Shown: in pieces, positions 6,012-12,563 of the stretch
How positions within the stretch are numbered: the first letter of the stretch is position 1
How the letters are laid out: each line of letters starts with the position of its first letter
Source: Lachnospiraceae bacterium UBA2868
Lineage (GTDB): Bacteria > Bacillota_A > Clostridia > Lachnospirales > Lachnospiraceae
Direction of reading: 5' to 3'
Length of the DNA stretch: 14,010 nt
Assembly (NCBI GenBank): GCA_002350465.1
Contig: DEEW01000085.1
Span: 2,368 to 16,377, forward strand
Notes under the pieces: generated by a model
What the model was told of the DNA's origin: nothing
Database searches by the model: none
Seen by the model: the letters and a program-made list of their open reading frames with translations, nothing else
Program-made: the position numbers and the translations under genes

Positions 6012-6038
6012 TTATCGGCAATTTGGGTATAATCTAAA
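6012..6038 (-). promoter_or_regulatory. Candidate sigma-28/SigD (flagellar) promoter for the neuB operon
   Basis: The minus strand reads TTTAGATT (6031-6038), an 11-bp spacer, then GCCGATAA (6012-6019). The -10 is identical to the sigma-28 consensus and the -35 matches TAAAGTTT at five of eight positions with the standard spacing. It sits in the gap between the hairpin terminator at 6069-6092 and neuB, leaving a UTR of about 63 nt. GCCGATAA also occurs twice inside coding sequence (3996-4003 and 11937-11944), so the octamer alone is not proof. Here position, spacing and -35 all agree. Confidence 0.6.
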
Positions 6039-6068
6039 ACCCCTTTGCGGTTTCTGTAGCATTATAAA

Positions 6069-6092
6069 GGGAGGCCGGTTATCCGACCTCCC
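6069..6092 (-). terminator. Intrinsic terminator overlapping the stop codon of the 71-aa gene
   Basis: In the minus-strand transcript GGGAGGUCGG (6092-6083) pairs with CCGGCCUCCC (6078-6069), one G-U pair in ten, around a four-base loop AUAA. The UAA stop of the gene lies in that loop. A short U-rich stretch, UUUAUAAU, follows. It separates the upstream block from the neuB operon, which has its own promoter immediately after. Confidence 0.65.
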
Positions 6093-6294
6093 CATGCTCT
6101 TCGTCATAACGTCTTATCTGCTCTTTGAGCCAGTATATCTCGCCTTGCATGGCGCGAAGCTTACTCGCAAGGAAATATCGCTCTCTTGCCTTTTCAACAG
6201 CTTCACTAGATTTCTCCGGCCAACCCTCCCTTTGCTTTGTAAGCTCATATTCTTTCCAGCATCTATCTAATATTTCATCAACTTCACTCCTCAT
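6079..6294 (-). CDS. Small (71 aa) charged helical protein, unrecognised
   Basis: The protein starts MRSEVDEILDRCWKEYELTK and is almost entirely predicted amphipathic helix, rich in Glu, Arg and Lys, ending WLKEQIRRYDEEHGEVG. There is no signal peptide, membrane segment or recognised motif. The ATG at 6294 has AAGGAG five bases upstream, a strong ribosome binding site, and the preceding coiled-coil gene ends 20 nt before it, so the two are co-transcribed. The stop codon lies in the loop of the terminator hairpin. Position between glycosyltransferase genes and the neuB operon suggests an accessory role in the same island, but nothing in the sequence says which. Confidence 0.7.
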   Translation of the reverse strand: MRSEVDEILDRCWKEYELTKQREGWPEKSSEAVEKARERYFLASKLRAMQGEIYWLKEQIRRYDEEHGEVG

Positions 6295-6314
6295 GATTAC
6301 TCCTTCCCGGTTGA

Positions 6315-6638
6315 CTATTGAGACAAACTAAGCTGTTCGGCAAGTACCCTCTTTACTTTGACCATTTCGTTCTCAAGATGGATAATTCGAACCTCCATTA
6401 TCTCCTTTTCATGTTCAACCTTTTGCGCTTCATCAAGTTTTCTATACAAGTCAACATGACCATCATGCAAAACATTTATGTTATTCCAGATAGATCCTTC
6501 AATATCCAGACTAATATTTCTTACATCATGCGTAAGAGATTCAACTCTCTCATCAAGAGAACCAACTCTCTCATCAAGAGAACCTATCTTTTCGTTCATT
6601 TCATTTAGTTTCTCAATAATAATCTTACTGTCTTCCAT
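6315..6638 (-). CDS. Small (107 aa) coiled-coil protein with a duplicated heptad, unrecognised
   Basis: The N-terminal 45 residues show heptad spacing typical of a coiled coil: LNEMNEKIGSLDERVGSLDERV followed by ESLTHDV. The GSLDERV unit is duplicated exactly. After a short non-heptad stretch (DIEGSIWNNINVLHDGHVDLYR) a second helix, KLDEAQKVEHEKEIMEVR through HLENEMVKVKRVL, resumes the pattern. The ATG at 6638 has GGAGG seven bases upstream. No enzyme motif, signal peptide or membrane span is visible. Proteins like this commonly self-associate or act as scaffolds, but I assign no function. It is followed after 20 nt by the 71-aa gene. Confidence 0.75.
   Translation of the reverse strand: MEDSKIIIEKLNEMNEKIGSLDERVGSLDERVESLTHDVRNISLDIEGSIWNNINVLHDGHVDLYRKLDEAQKVEHEKEIMEVRIIHLENEMVKVKRVLAEQLSLSQ
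6543..6584 (-). repeat. Perfect 21-bp tandem duplication encoding one coiled-coil heptad
   Basis: Positions 6543-6563 and 6564-6584 are identical at all 21 bases. Translated on the minus strand each copy gives seven residues (a rotation of GSLDERV), exactly one heptad. A third, diverged heptad (ESLTHDV) follows in the protein. The lack of any silent difference between copies indicates a recent duplication. Confidence 0.9.
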
Positions 6639-6720
6639 AAAAATACCTCCTATAAGATGATCAAGATATGCCTCAGAAAATCTCAGACATGCTTAATGAT
6701 TTGTGATTACTAAAATACAT

Positions 6721-6729
6721 CTTATAGCA
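6721..6729 (-). promoter_or_regulatory. Possible extended -10 promoter before the coiled-coil gene
   Basis: The minus strand reads TGCTATAAG, an extended -10 (TGN-TATAAT) with one mismatch. It lies in the 160-bp gap between the CgeB-like gene and the coiled-coil gene, about 83 bases before the ATG at 6638. No convincing -35 lies 16-18 bp upstream. The rest of this gap holds a T-rich run just after the CgeB-like stop but no clear terminator hairpin. Confidence 0.25.
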
Positions 6730-6798
6730 GGATTTGTTAATATCGGAATAATAACCAAAAATCATCGTCATAATTCCTACCTGACAAGTTTTTTTTGT

Positions 6799-7977
6799 TT
6801 ATTTTGCATATACCCTGATTCCGGATATCTCAAATATCTTTCCAAGCTGTTTTTCATAGGAGAACAGCTCCTTCGCTTTGTTATGGCCTGACTGTGCGAT
6901 CTGTCTTCGAATGTCATCATGTCCGAGATAATACACTGCCTTCTCAAGTGCATCTTCAATACTCTCATACATAACTACATCTTCACCATCAACGAAATTC
7001 TCTGCTATCTCCGGCTGATAATTGGACAACAAAAATCCTCCCGCGCCAAGAATGTCCATAACCCTAAGAGGAATTCCGGACTGGGATATTTTAAGAGTGA
7101 TGTTCAGATTGATAGAACTGGCCTTAAACACCTTCGTCATCTGACCATAATAATCGCAGGAACCCATAAATCTCACATTTTGAAGAAGATTGCACCTCTC
7201 CCATGAATAAACATTGACACTCATTCGCTTCGCCAGAAGGTTTAGAAGAATCAATCGATCAGTCCTGGTTATCTGTGCTGCGATAGCATAGGCAAGCGCT
7301 TCTTTTGGCAGTATAAACTGTGTATCCGGCTGGAGCTCTCGGAAATGATCATTGATGCGTTTCATTAAATCATCAGTCAGCAGTTCTTCCGCAAACCAGT
7401 ATCCATATACCTTTGACTGAGCTGCAACCACCGCATCAATATACCCTTTGCTATGTTCATCCATAAGCTCTCTGTACTGTCCGAACATCGAATCGTACAT
7501 CTTACCGATAAACGACACATCCGCAGCATACAATGCCTGCTCCTGTTTTGTAAGCTTGATCGTCTCCAGACGCTTACAGTTTGCTGCAAGCGGCATATGG
7601 TATACATTTGTGAACCCCTTTTTTCGGTATCCTTCAGTCTGGATGCGGTCAAACAGGAATACATAGTTTCCGGGTAGCCCCAGAGTCTTTTCTATATCAG
7701 GCACATCAAGGGGATTGTCATAACTCCACGAGATATAGGGGAGATTACAATTGTGGCAACAGACTGCCACGAGGGGAAAATAGTTTACCGAAAACACCGC
7801 ATCATAATGATCATCCTTCAGAACCTTCGTAAAACGTTTTTCAAAGAATTCGTCCTCGTTCTTGTCACTAAACTGATACGAAACCGTCCTGTAAGATATA
7901 CCATTTGCTGCAAAAGATTCAATTATATCGTTATAGGTGAATGTTCCTGCAGCCCACTCGAATATGAGTAGTTTCAC
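6799..7977 (-). CDS. CgeB-like (DUF3880/glycosyl transferases group 1) glycosyltransferase
   Basis: This 392-aa GT-B-type protein has an N-terminal DUF3880-like half with FEWAAGTFTYNDI (6-18), VFSVNYFPLV (61-70) and the typical ISWSYDNPLDVPDI (82-95). Its C-terminal donor-binding half, from about 289, contains NLNITLKISQSGIPLRVMDI, LGAGGFLLSNYQPE and FVDGEDVVMYESIEDAL. These are the hallmarks of CgeB-like glycosyltransferases, found in spore-coat and flagellin-glycosylation loci. No signal peptide, so it is cytoplasmic. It starts at a GTG that overlaps the TGA of the preceding gene (GTGA), with GGGAGG seven bases upstream, so translation is coupled to the 164-aa protein. Donor and acceptor sugars are unknown. 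Confidence 0.85.
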   Translation of the reverse strand: MKLLIFEWAAGTFTYNDIIESFAANGISYRTVSYQFSDKNEDEFFEKRFTKVLKDDHYDAVFSVNYFPLVAVCCHNCNLPYISWSYDNPLDVPDIEKTLGLPGNYVFLFDRIQTEGYRKKGFTNVYHMPLAANCKRLETIKLTKQEQALYAADVSFIGKMYDSMFGQYRELMDEHSKGYIDAVVAAQSKVYGYWFAEELLTDDLMKRINDHFRELQPDTQFILPKEALAYAIAAQITRTDRLILLNLLAKRMSVNVYSWERCNLLQNVRFMGSCDYYGQMTKVFKASSINLNITLKISQSGIPLRVMDILGAGGFLLSNYQPEIAENFVDGEDVVMYESIEDALEKAVYYLGHDDIRRQIAQSGHNKAKELFSYEKQLGKIFEISGIRVYAK

Positions 7978-8468
7978 AGCATAGCCTCCCGTTTATAATC
8001 TTCCCACCATTGTTTTATCTTATCTATATTATCCATGCGCTCACTTTCATCCGCAGGCTTGTAACTGACAGCTACAAACTCTTCAATATTGGGAACCTCC
8101 GGATAGTTTTCCCTTGCATCTTCCGCATTTTCTCCGGCTGGAATATATGTGTACATTGATAGATTCTGACGGACTCTCAAATCACAGCCATAATAATCTG
8201 TTTTATGAAACAGGATATGAGCCATCCTTGCATAAATGTTATTAAGCGATAATGCATCATTTCCTGTCCTCAGAATATGTCCCGCAAGATCGAATGTAAT
8301 GATCACATCAGGAGACATACCCTCAATTTCATAATACCTCGATCCCGGATCTGTACCATCTCCCATGTCGATTACTATTCCACCGGTCACACTCACAAAA
8401 TCGTTGGCCAGACTCTTGTGATAATTGTATTTCTTCGAATCAATAAGATATATGATATTCATGTTCAT
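7974..8468 (-). CDS. 164-aa protein coupled to the CgeB-like glycosyltransferase, possibly a solitary GT-B N-lobe
   Basis: I do not recognise a named family. The protein opens with a Rossmann-like strand and helix, NIIYLIDSKKYNYHKSLAND, and has SPDVIITFDLAGHILRTGND about residues 53-70. That stretch resembles the N-terminal acceptor-binding half of CgeB/DUF3880 glycosyltransferases. It ends with IKQWWEDYKREAML and has no donor-binding lobe. Its stop overlaps the start of the CgeB-like gene by 4 nt, so the two are made together and may act as a pair. The ATG at 8468 (a second ATG two codons in is possible) lies 20 nt after the FkbM gene. Its ribosome binding site is weak (TGGA), suggesting coupling to the upstream gene. 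Confidence 0.7.
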   Translation of the reverse strand: MNMNIIYLIDSKKYNYHKSLANDFVSVTGGIVIDMGDGTDPGSRYYEIEGMSPDVIITFDLAGHILRTGNDALSLNNIYARMAHILFHKTDYYGCDLRVRQNLSMYTYIPAGENAEDARENYPEVPNIEEFVAVSYKPADESERMDNIDKIKQWWEDYKREAML

Positions 8469-8488
8469 CTAATTCCATATCAAGTCTC

Positions 8489-9472
8489 TCAAACAGTATA
8501 AACAACATGCTCTGACGCCATTATACCGTTAATCGTTCCGTTGTATCTTAAATACAGCCTATAATCCGGATTAAATGATTTTATCAATTTGGGTATCTCC
8601 CATAAATGCTCATAATGGTGATACGTGCATATTGCCAGCTTAGGATGATCTTTTATGATATGATTCTTTGCTCCTAAAAGAGCATTGATTTCTGAGCCCT
8701 CTATATCCATTTTAAGAAATGTTATTTTTTCTTTAATATCATCATCCAGTGTAACCAACTCAACTTCCGGCTTCTCTTCATTTGTAATCTCAGACTCAGG
8801 ATCGTATGTATTTCCATTTTCACCCAGTGAAAACATTGATGTTTCCTTTGTACCTACCGAGACCTTCATGCCCGCCTGTTCGGGGCTCCCTACACCCGCA
8901 ACACGATATATTATCTTTTCGTGTTCACTAAGTATATCCCTTGCTTTCTGAATATTTATAGGAAGCATATCGTACAAATACATTTTTTTACATTCACTGA
9001 AATTGTCAAAATAGGCCTTAGCCGTATCTCCTGTATAAGCACCACAATCCACAAACACTTCCTCAGTAGCCATCTTATCTCTCAAAATGTCCAAGTCAAA
9101 GTAGTCATCAAAATTATTTTCTACAATAGAGTTTTTATATGAAAAATCAAATTCAAGCCAAAACTTTATGAGTCCATATATTACTTTACGTGAGCGATAA
9201 TCCTCTACAGTATTGTATAACCATCTAATGTCTTCTGTATTCTCCTTGACTGCGCGTATACCATTTCTGAAATGATCATAGTTTCCTGATGCAGGATCAA
9301 AGCCACCCCATAAATGTGCAAAACTGGTGTATACGGTAATGAGGTTTCTCAAATTCGAAGGCGAATACTCAATGTAGTCCTTAATACTATGCAGCAGATT
9401 CTTAAAGAGAATATCTGCATCGGTAGCTTCTACCATATCTATCATTTTTTCAAATGCCTGGTCTATTACCAT
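8489..9472 (-). CDS. FkbM-family SAM-dependent methyltransferase
   Basis: The product is 327 aa. The N-terminal 135 residues are helical and not assigned. The C-terminal part is an FkbM-type class I methyltransferase: motif I VFVDCGAYTGDTA (139-151), an acidic YLYDMLPINI (165-174) at the end of strand 2, and the diagnostic FLKMDIEGSEINAL (252-265), followed by LAICTYHHYEHLWEIP. FkbM enzymes usually O-methylate sugars or polyketides, so it probably modifies the glycan built by the neighbouring glycosyltransferases. The ATG at 9472 is chosen; a TTG immediately before it (9475) is also possible, as GGAG lies 13 bases before the ATG and 10 before the TTG. The gap to the upstream gene is 31 nt. 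Confidence 0.85.
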   Translation of the reverse strand: MVIDQAFEKMIDMVEATDADILFKNLLHSIKDYIEYSPSNLRNLITVYTSFAHLWGGFDPASGNYDHFRNGIRAVKENTEDIRWLYNTVEDYRSRKVIYGLIKFWLEFDFSYKNSIVENNFDDYFDLDILRDKMATEEVFVDCGAYTGDTAKAYFDNFSECKKMYLYDMLPINIQKARDILSEHEKIIYRVAGVGSPEQAGMKVSVGTKETSMFSLGENGNTYDPESEITNEEKPEVELVTLDDDIKEKITFLKMDIEGSEINALLGAKNHIIKDHPKLAICTYHHYEHLWEIPKLIKSFNPDYRLYLRYNGTINGIMASEHVVYTV

Positions 9473-9503
9473 CAATTTACTCTATCTCCAGTTCCTTCCA
9501 TGT

Positions 9504-11270
9504 TTAATTCGACAATAACTCATGCCTAAGAGAAGCCCTTATAATAAACTGACGTACATCAAACAAGCTTTTATCCGCCACACCCTCAACTTTTAGCAAT
9601 TCATCAAAAAACTCTCGGAAGGCACTCGTTGATTTTTCCGGCAAGATTGAAAATGTAATATTGTCAATGCAGAATCCTGTATCAATAAAAATCTTTTTTA
9701 TCTCGTTTAACGTAAACAACCTAACTGGTCTCTTAGGTAATTCTGCATCAAAATTTATAGTATTACCCGTCATCAAGTCATGTATTACCGATGCATTCAT
9801 TGCATTCGATACATTTGCAATTACATAACCATCTACTTTAAGATGATTTTTCATTTTTGATAGTATTTTTTCAGGGCTGCCACAATTATCTAAAACATCA
9901 GAAAACAATATATAGTCATATTTCCTATCATCAGGTTGATATGCTTCAATATCTGCTAAAATAACGTCATATCTCTTGCTTCCGATAGCCGCAACCTGTT
10001 TTTCCGATTCTATTCCATGTACATCTGCTTTAGGATAGAGATAACGTATCTTTTCCAGCGTTCCCCCTAATCCGCATCCTATTTCCAGAACACTAATTCT
10101 GTCTTCAGAAGAAGCCTTTATCATTTCTATCTCATCAATCCTTGATTGAGTATAATAATGACTGGAGAATCCCCATTTTCTCTTGAATTTTTCACTGTTT
10201 TCCTTAAATATACTGTAGTATTTGTCTTCATCTTTTCGAAAACTTTTGGATCCAAAGTGATATATAAAACAGTTATGGCACAATACACAATCAAAACCGG
10301 CTTTGTGCAATCTCATGCCATAATCATTATCCTCAAAATTTCCGGGGGTAAATCTTACATCAAGCATACCTACCATGTTTAATACATCTCGTTTTATGAG
10401 CATCGCAAACATCACAAGATAGGACTTAGATTCATAAGGATTCTTCAATGGAATATTAATTCTTTGCGAAAATCCAACATATTCTTCAAGTTTGTCGAAC
10501 CGTTCCTTCACCATTTGATCATTTCCGGCATAGTTTGTAATCGCACCTGTTGCACCGGTTGACTTATCTTTATATAATCCCATCCTAAGCCAGAATAAAG
10601 AACCTGGCATCATAAGTGCATCACTATTTAAAAGAAAAATATCATTCTCTGGGCTTGCCGCATTGATTCCCTGATTACACCCTGCTGGGAATCCCACATT
10701 TTCATTATTCTCTACAAGTATAATATCTTTTTGTCTTCTTAACCATTGAACACTGCCATCGGATGATCCATTTTCCACAACTACTATCTCATAACAGTCT
10801 TTATAGCATGTGTTTCTTATACTTTCTATACATGCCGTTGTATAATCAAGCGTGTTATATGACAAAATAACAAATGACACATTTTTAATTCCTATAGCAT
10901 TATTTAGGCATAGTTCATCAATCAATGATTTTATTGATTCGCAATCTTCCTTATGATCTGCTATATAGGACTGATAATAGGCATTCTCATATGCTAAATA
11001 TGTTTGATCAATGTTTCCTATACAATAATAGTAATTTCCGAGAAGAACATATAATTCATAATTACACGGATCAATTTTTAGTCCCTCTTCTATAAAATAA
11101 AACATAGAATCATATTGTTCGAAGTGCTCCATTATAGTGGCACCGAGTATATAAAGTTCGCCCCCCTCCGGACTGTGGCTCCTGATATGCTCGTTGTCTA
11201 CATATTGGAGAAACTCTTCAAGAGCACGCTCCCATGCTCCATCTTCTATCAGTTTTATAATATGTTTCAT
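9504..11270 (-). CDS. Three-part protein: TPR-like N-terminus, GT2 glycosyltransferase, class I methyltransferase
   Basis: This 588-aa protein has three segments. Residues 1-125 are helical pairs with TPR character (ELYVLLGNYYYCIGNIDQTY at 72-91). Residues 131-345 are a GT2 enzyme of the rhamnosyltransferase type: FVILSYNT (133-140), VVENGSSDGS (164-173), NVGFPAGCNQGI (191-202), NSD (215-217) for metal/nucleotide binding, FEDNDYGMRL (312-321) with the catalytic acid region, and HFGSKSF (338-344). Residues 392-500 are a SAM methyltransferase with motif I VLEIGCGLGGT (394-404), a GIES acidic strand end (419-422) and YDYILFSDVLDN (451-462). It likely adds a sugar and methylates it or a nearby one in the cytoplasm. 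The ATG has GGGAGG five bases upstream. It lies 28 nt after the GT2 remnant. Confidence 0.87.
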   Translation of the reverse strand: MKHIIKLIEDGAWERALEEFLQYVDNEHIRSHSPEGGELYILGATIMEHFEQYDSMFYFIEEGLKIDPCNYELYVLLGNYYYCIGNIDQTYLAYENAYYQSYIADHKEDCESIKSLIDELCLNNAIGIKNVSFVILSYNTLDYTTACIESIRNTCYKDCYEIVVVENGSSDGSVQWLRRQKDIILVENNENVGFPAGCNQGINAASPENDIFLLNSDALMMPGSLFWLRMGLYKDKSTGATGAITNYAGNDQMVKERFDKLEEYVGFSQRINIPLKNPYESKSYLVMFAMLIKRDVLNMVGMLDVRFTPGNFEDNDYGMRLHKAGFDCVLCHNCFIYHFGSKSFRKDEDKYYSIFKENSEKFKRKWGFSSHYYTQSRIDEIEMIKASSEDRISVLEIGCGLGGTLEKIRYLYPKADVHGIESEKQVAAIGSKRYDVILADIEAYQPDDRKYDYILFSDVLDNCGSPEKILSKMKNHLKVDGYVIANVSNAMNASVIHDLMTGNTINFDAELPKRPVRLFTLNEIKKIFIDTGFCIDNITFSILPEKSTSAFREFFDELLKVEGVADKSLFDVRQFIIRASLRHELLSN

Positions 11271-11298
11271 TTGTCCTCCCTATAGAAGCATCCTTTTT

Positions 11299-12093
11299 TC
11301 ATGACCCCAATGCTATCATTCTGATCTCTTCTTTGGGAACCGTTGTTACAAATTCCCACATATCCTTGTATTTCTCGTACGTCTTCTCATTTAACACTCC
11401 ACGTTCATGAAGCGTGACAAACATTTCTTTATTTCCGAGAAGTTCATCTATGGATGTTGTATCCTTGATCGCCTTCGCTTTAAATGGAGAATAAATATCA
11501 GGAAGTTCATAGTTTATCCGGACCCACTCATCTATCCATACTTCAAGTGCCCTATCAACCCAACCTGACTCTTGTGGAACGGAACTTCTCATATTGTAAG
11601 CACCATCCTTCGAAATGACGCTTATAATCGGATTAGGCATTTGGGCAAGCGTATTATATAAAAACCGGTAATGCCAGAAGTCATTCTGATACTTGGGAGC
11701 AGTTTTGCTGTCTCCAAATGCATAATTATCTAATACTGTTTTTCTGTTATATATAACAGTTTCAAGAGATGTTGTTTGTTTTGCAAACAAACCATAAATC
11801 TCTATAGGTGAAACGTTATCAATATGATCCTCTTCGAAAATTTCCCCTAATGACAAACTTATCACTATATCTGCTCCTGCTTCGCATCTTCTTAATACAA
11901 GCCGGAGCATGTCCTCATTGCAGATCACACGATCCTTTATCGGCCAAATATACTCATAATCCTTTTCCAGCGCATATCCGGAATAAATTAGATCAATTTT
12001 TTCTCCATAAGATGTTTTGGGATCAAGTGGAACATGAAATATATTTCCTTGGATTAAATAGTACTGTATCATCTCTACTGTTTTTTTCTTCAC
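11299..12093 (-). pseudogene. C-terminal part of a GT2-like glycosyltransferase, N-terminus missing
   Basis: The open frame gives up to 264 aa. The recognisable part begins around NIFHVPLDPKTSYGEK and runs through LEKDYEYIWPIKDRV, which in related GT2-like enzymes lies well inside the catalytic domain. The expected first strand, the 'VSVIIPTYN'-type opening and the DGS/DDSSD segment are not present. Upstream of about 12050 the DNA instead reads, in another frame, as the glycosyltransferase half at 12023-12562. The C-terminal portion (FWHYRFLYNTLAQMPNPII, WVDRALEVWIDEWVRINYEL, KDMWEFVTTVPKEE) looks intact. Start candidates are a GTG at 12093 and an ATG at 12072, neither with a convincing ribosome binding site. 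I read it as the surviving tail after a deletion. If translated it would lack the nucleotide-sugar pocket. A family with a naturally short N-terminus is the alternative. Confidence 0.65.
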
Positions 12094-12562
12094 AGTCCAT
12101 ATTCAAGTATACAGAATTAAGGTAATCAGACAAGTAGAACAGTCTGTCATCCGGTATATTCAGAGTGTTATTTACGTAGTCCAGGGCATAGTATGACCGC
12201 ACAAAGTGAATCAGGCTTGAGTCACATGAAATAATGCGCTCCAATTCCTGCGTCATATTTGCATTATCTACACTCAGCCACCATAGAATATGCTTTGAAG
12301 AAGGCAGCTGTTCTTTTATTTCACTGAGCGCGGAAACCATCATTTCCGGATACACGAATATATTATCTGTTGAATCTGAAACTGATTCAACGACCGGTAC
12401 ATTATAATTAATAAAATGGGGATGTACCGATGGAAGACCGGTATCCTCACCATAATAATACATGCTGGCATCAAGCCCGAAAAAATTTAGTTTATAACCT
12501 AATTGATGAAGCAATTCCGTTCCACCCGTCGCATTACTTCTGGGGCAAAAAATAATAATCAT
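12023..12562 (-). pseudogene. N-terminal half of a GT-B (GT4-like) glycosyltransferase, truncated
   Basis: The 179-aa frame begins MIIIFCPRSNATGGTELLHQ, the glycine-rich opening of a GT-B N-lobe. It contains the HILWWLSVDNAN (90-101) and LIHFVRSYYALDYV stretches seen in capsule-type group 1 glycosyltransferases. DDTVLFNPRK, the usual linker leading into the donor-binding C-lobe (normally 'NPKKG...'), is followed at once by YISCST and a stop. The whole C-lobe with the nucleotide-sugar site is therefore missing. The next frame holds the tail of a different, GT2-like enzyme, so a deletion joined two neighbouring genes at about 12040-12055. The ATG at 12562 is one base after the stop of the Maf gene, with GGAG seven bases upstream, so it is probably still translated. 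It is unlikely to be a working transferase alone. Confidence 0.65.
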
Positions 12563-12563
12563 A

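Noticed and set aside
5800..6270. Plus-strand open frame of 156 codons spanning neuB, the gap and the 71-aa gene
   Set aside because: It crosses the promoter, terminator and two minus-strand genes, and its translation looks like antisense noise.
6740..6749. CCGATAT sequence resembling a SigD -10 upstream of the coiled-coil gene
   Set aside because: The first G is missing and no TAAA-type -35 lies at the right distance.
11937..11944. Third GCCGATAA octamer on the minus strand
   Set aside because: It encodes the WPIKDR motif of the GT2-like remnant and does not precede a gene start.
11299..12562. A single glycosyltransferase gene broken by a simple frameshift or sequencing error
   Set aside because: The two halves belong to different fold classes (GT-B N-lobe versus GT2-like C-part), so restoring the frame would not give a sensible enzyme; a deletion fits better.
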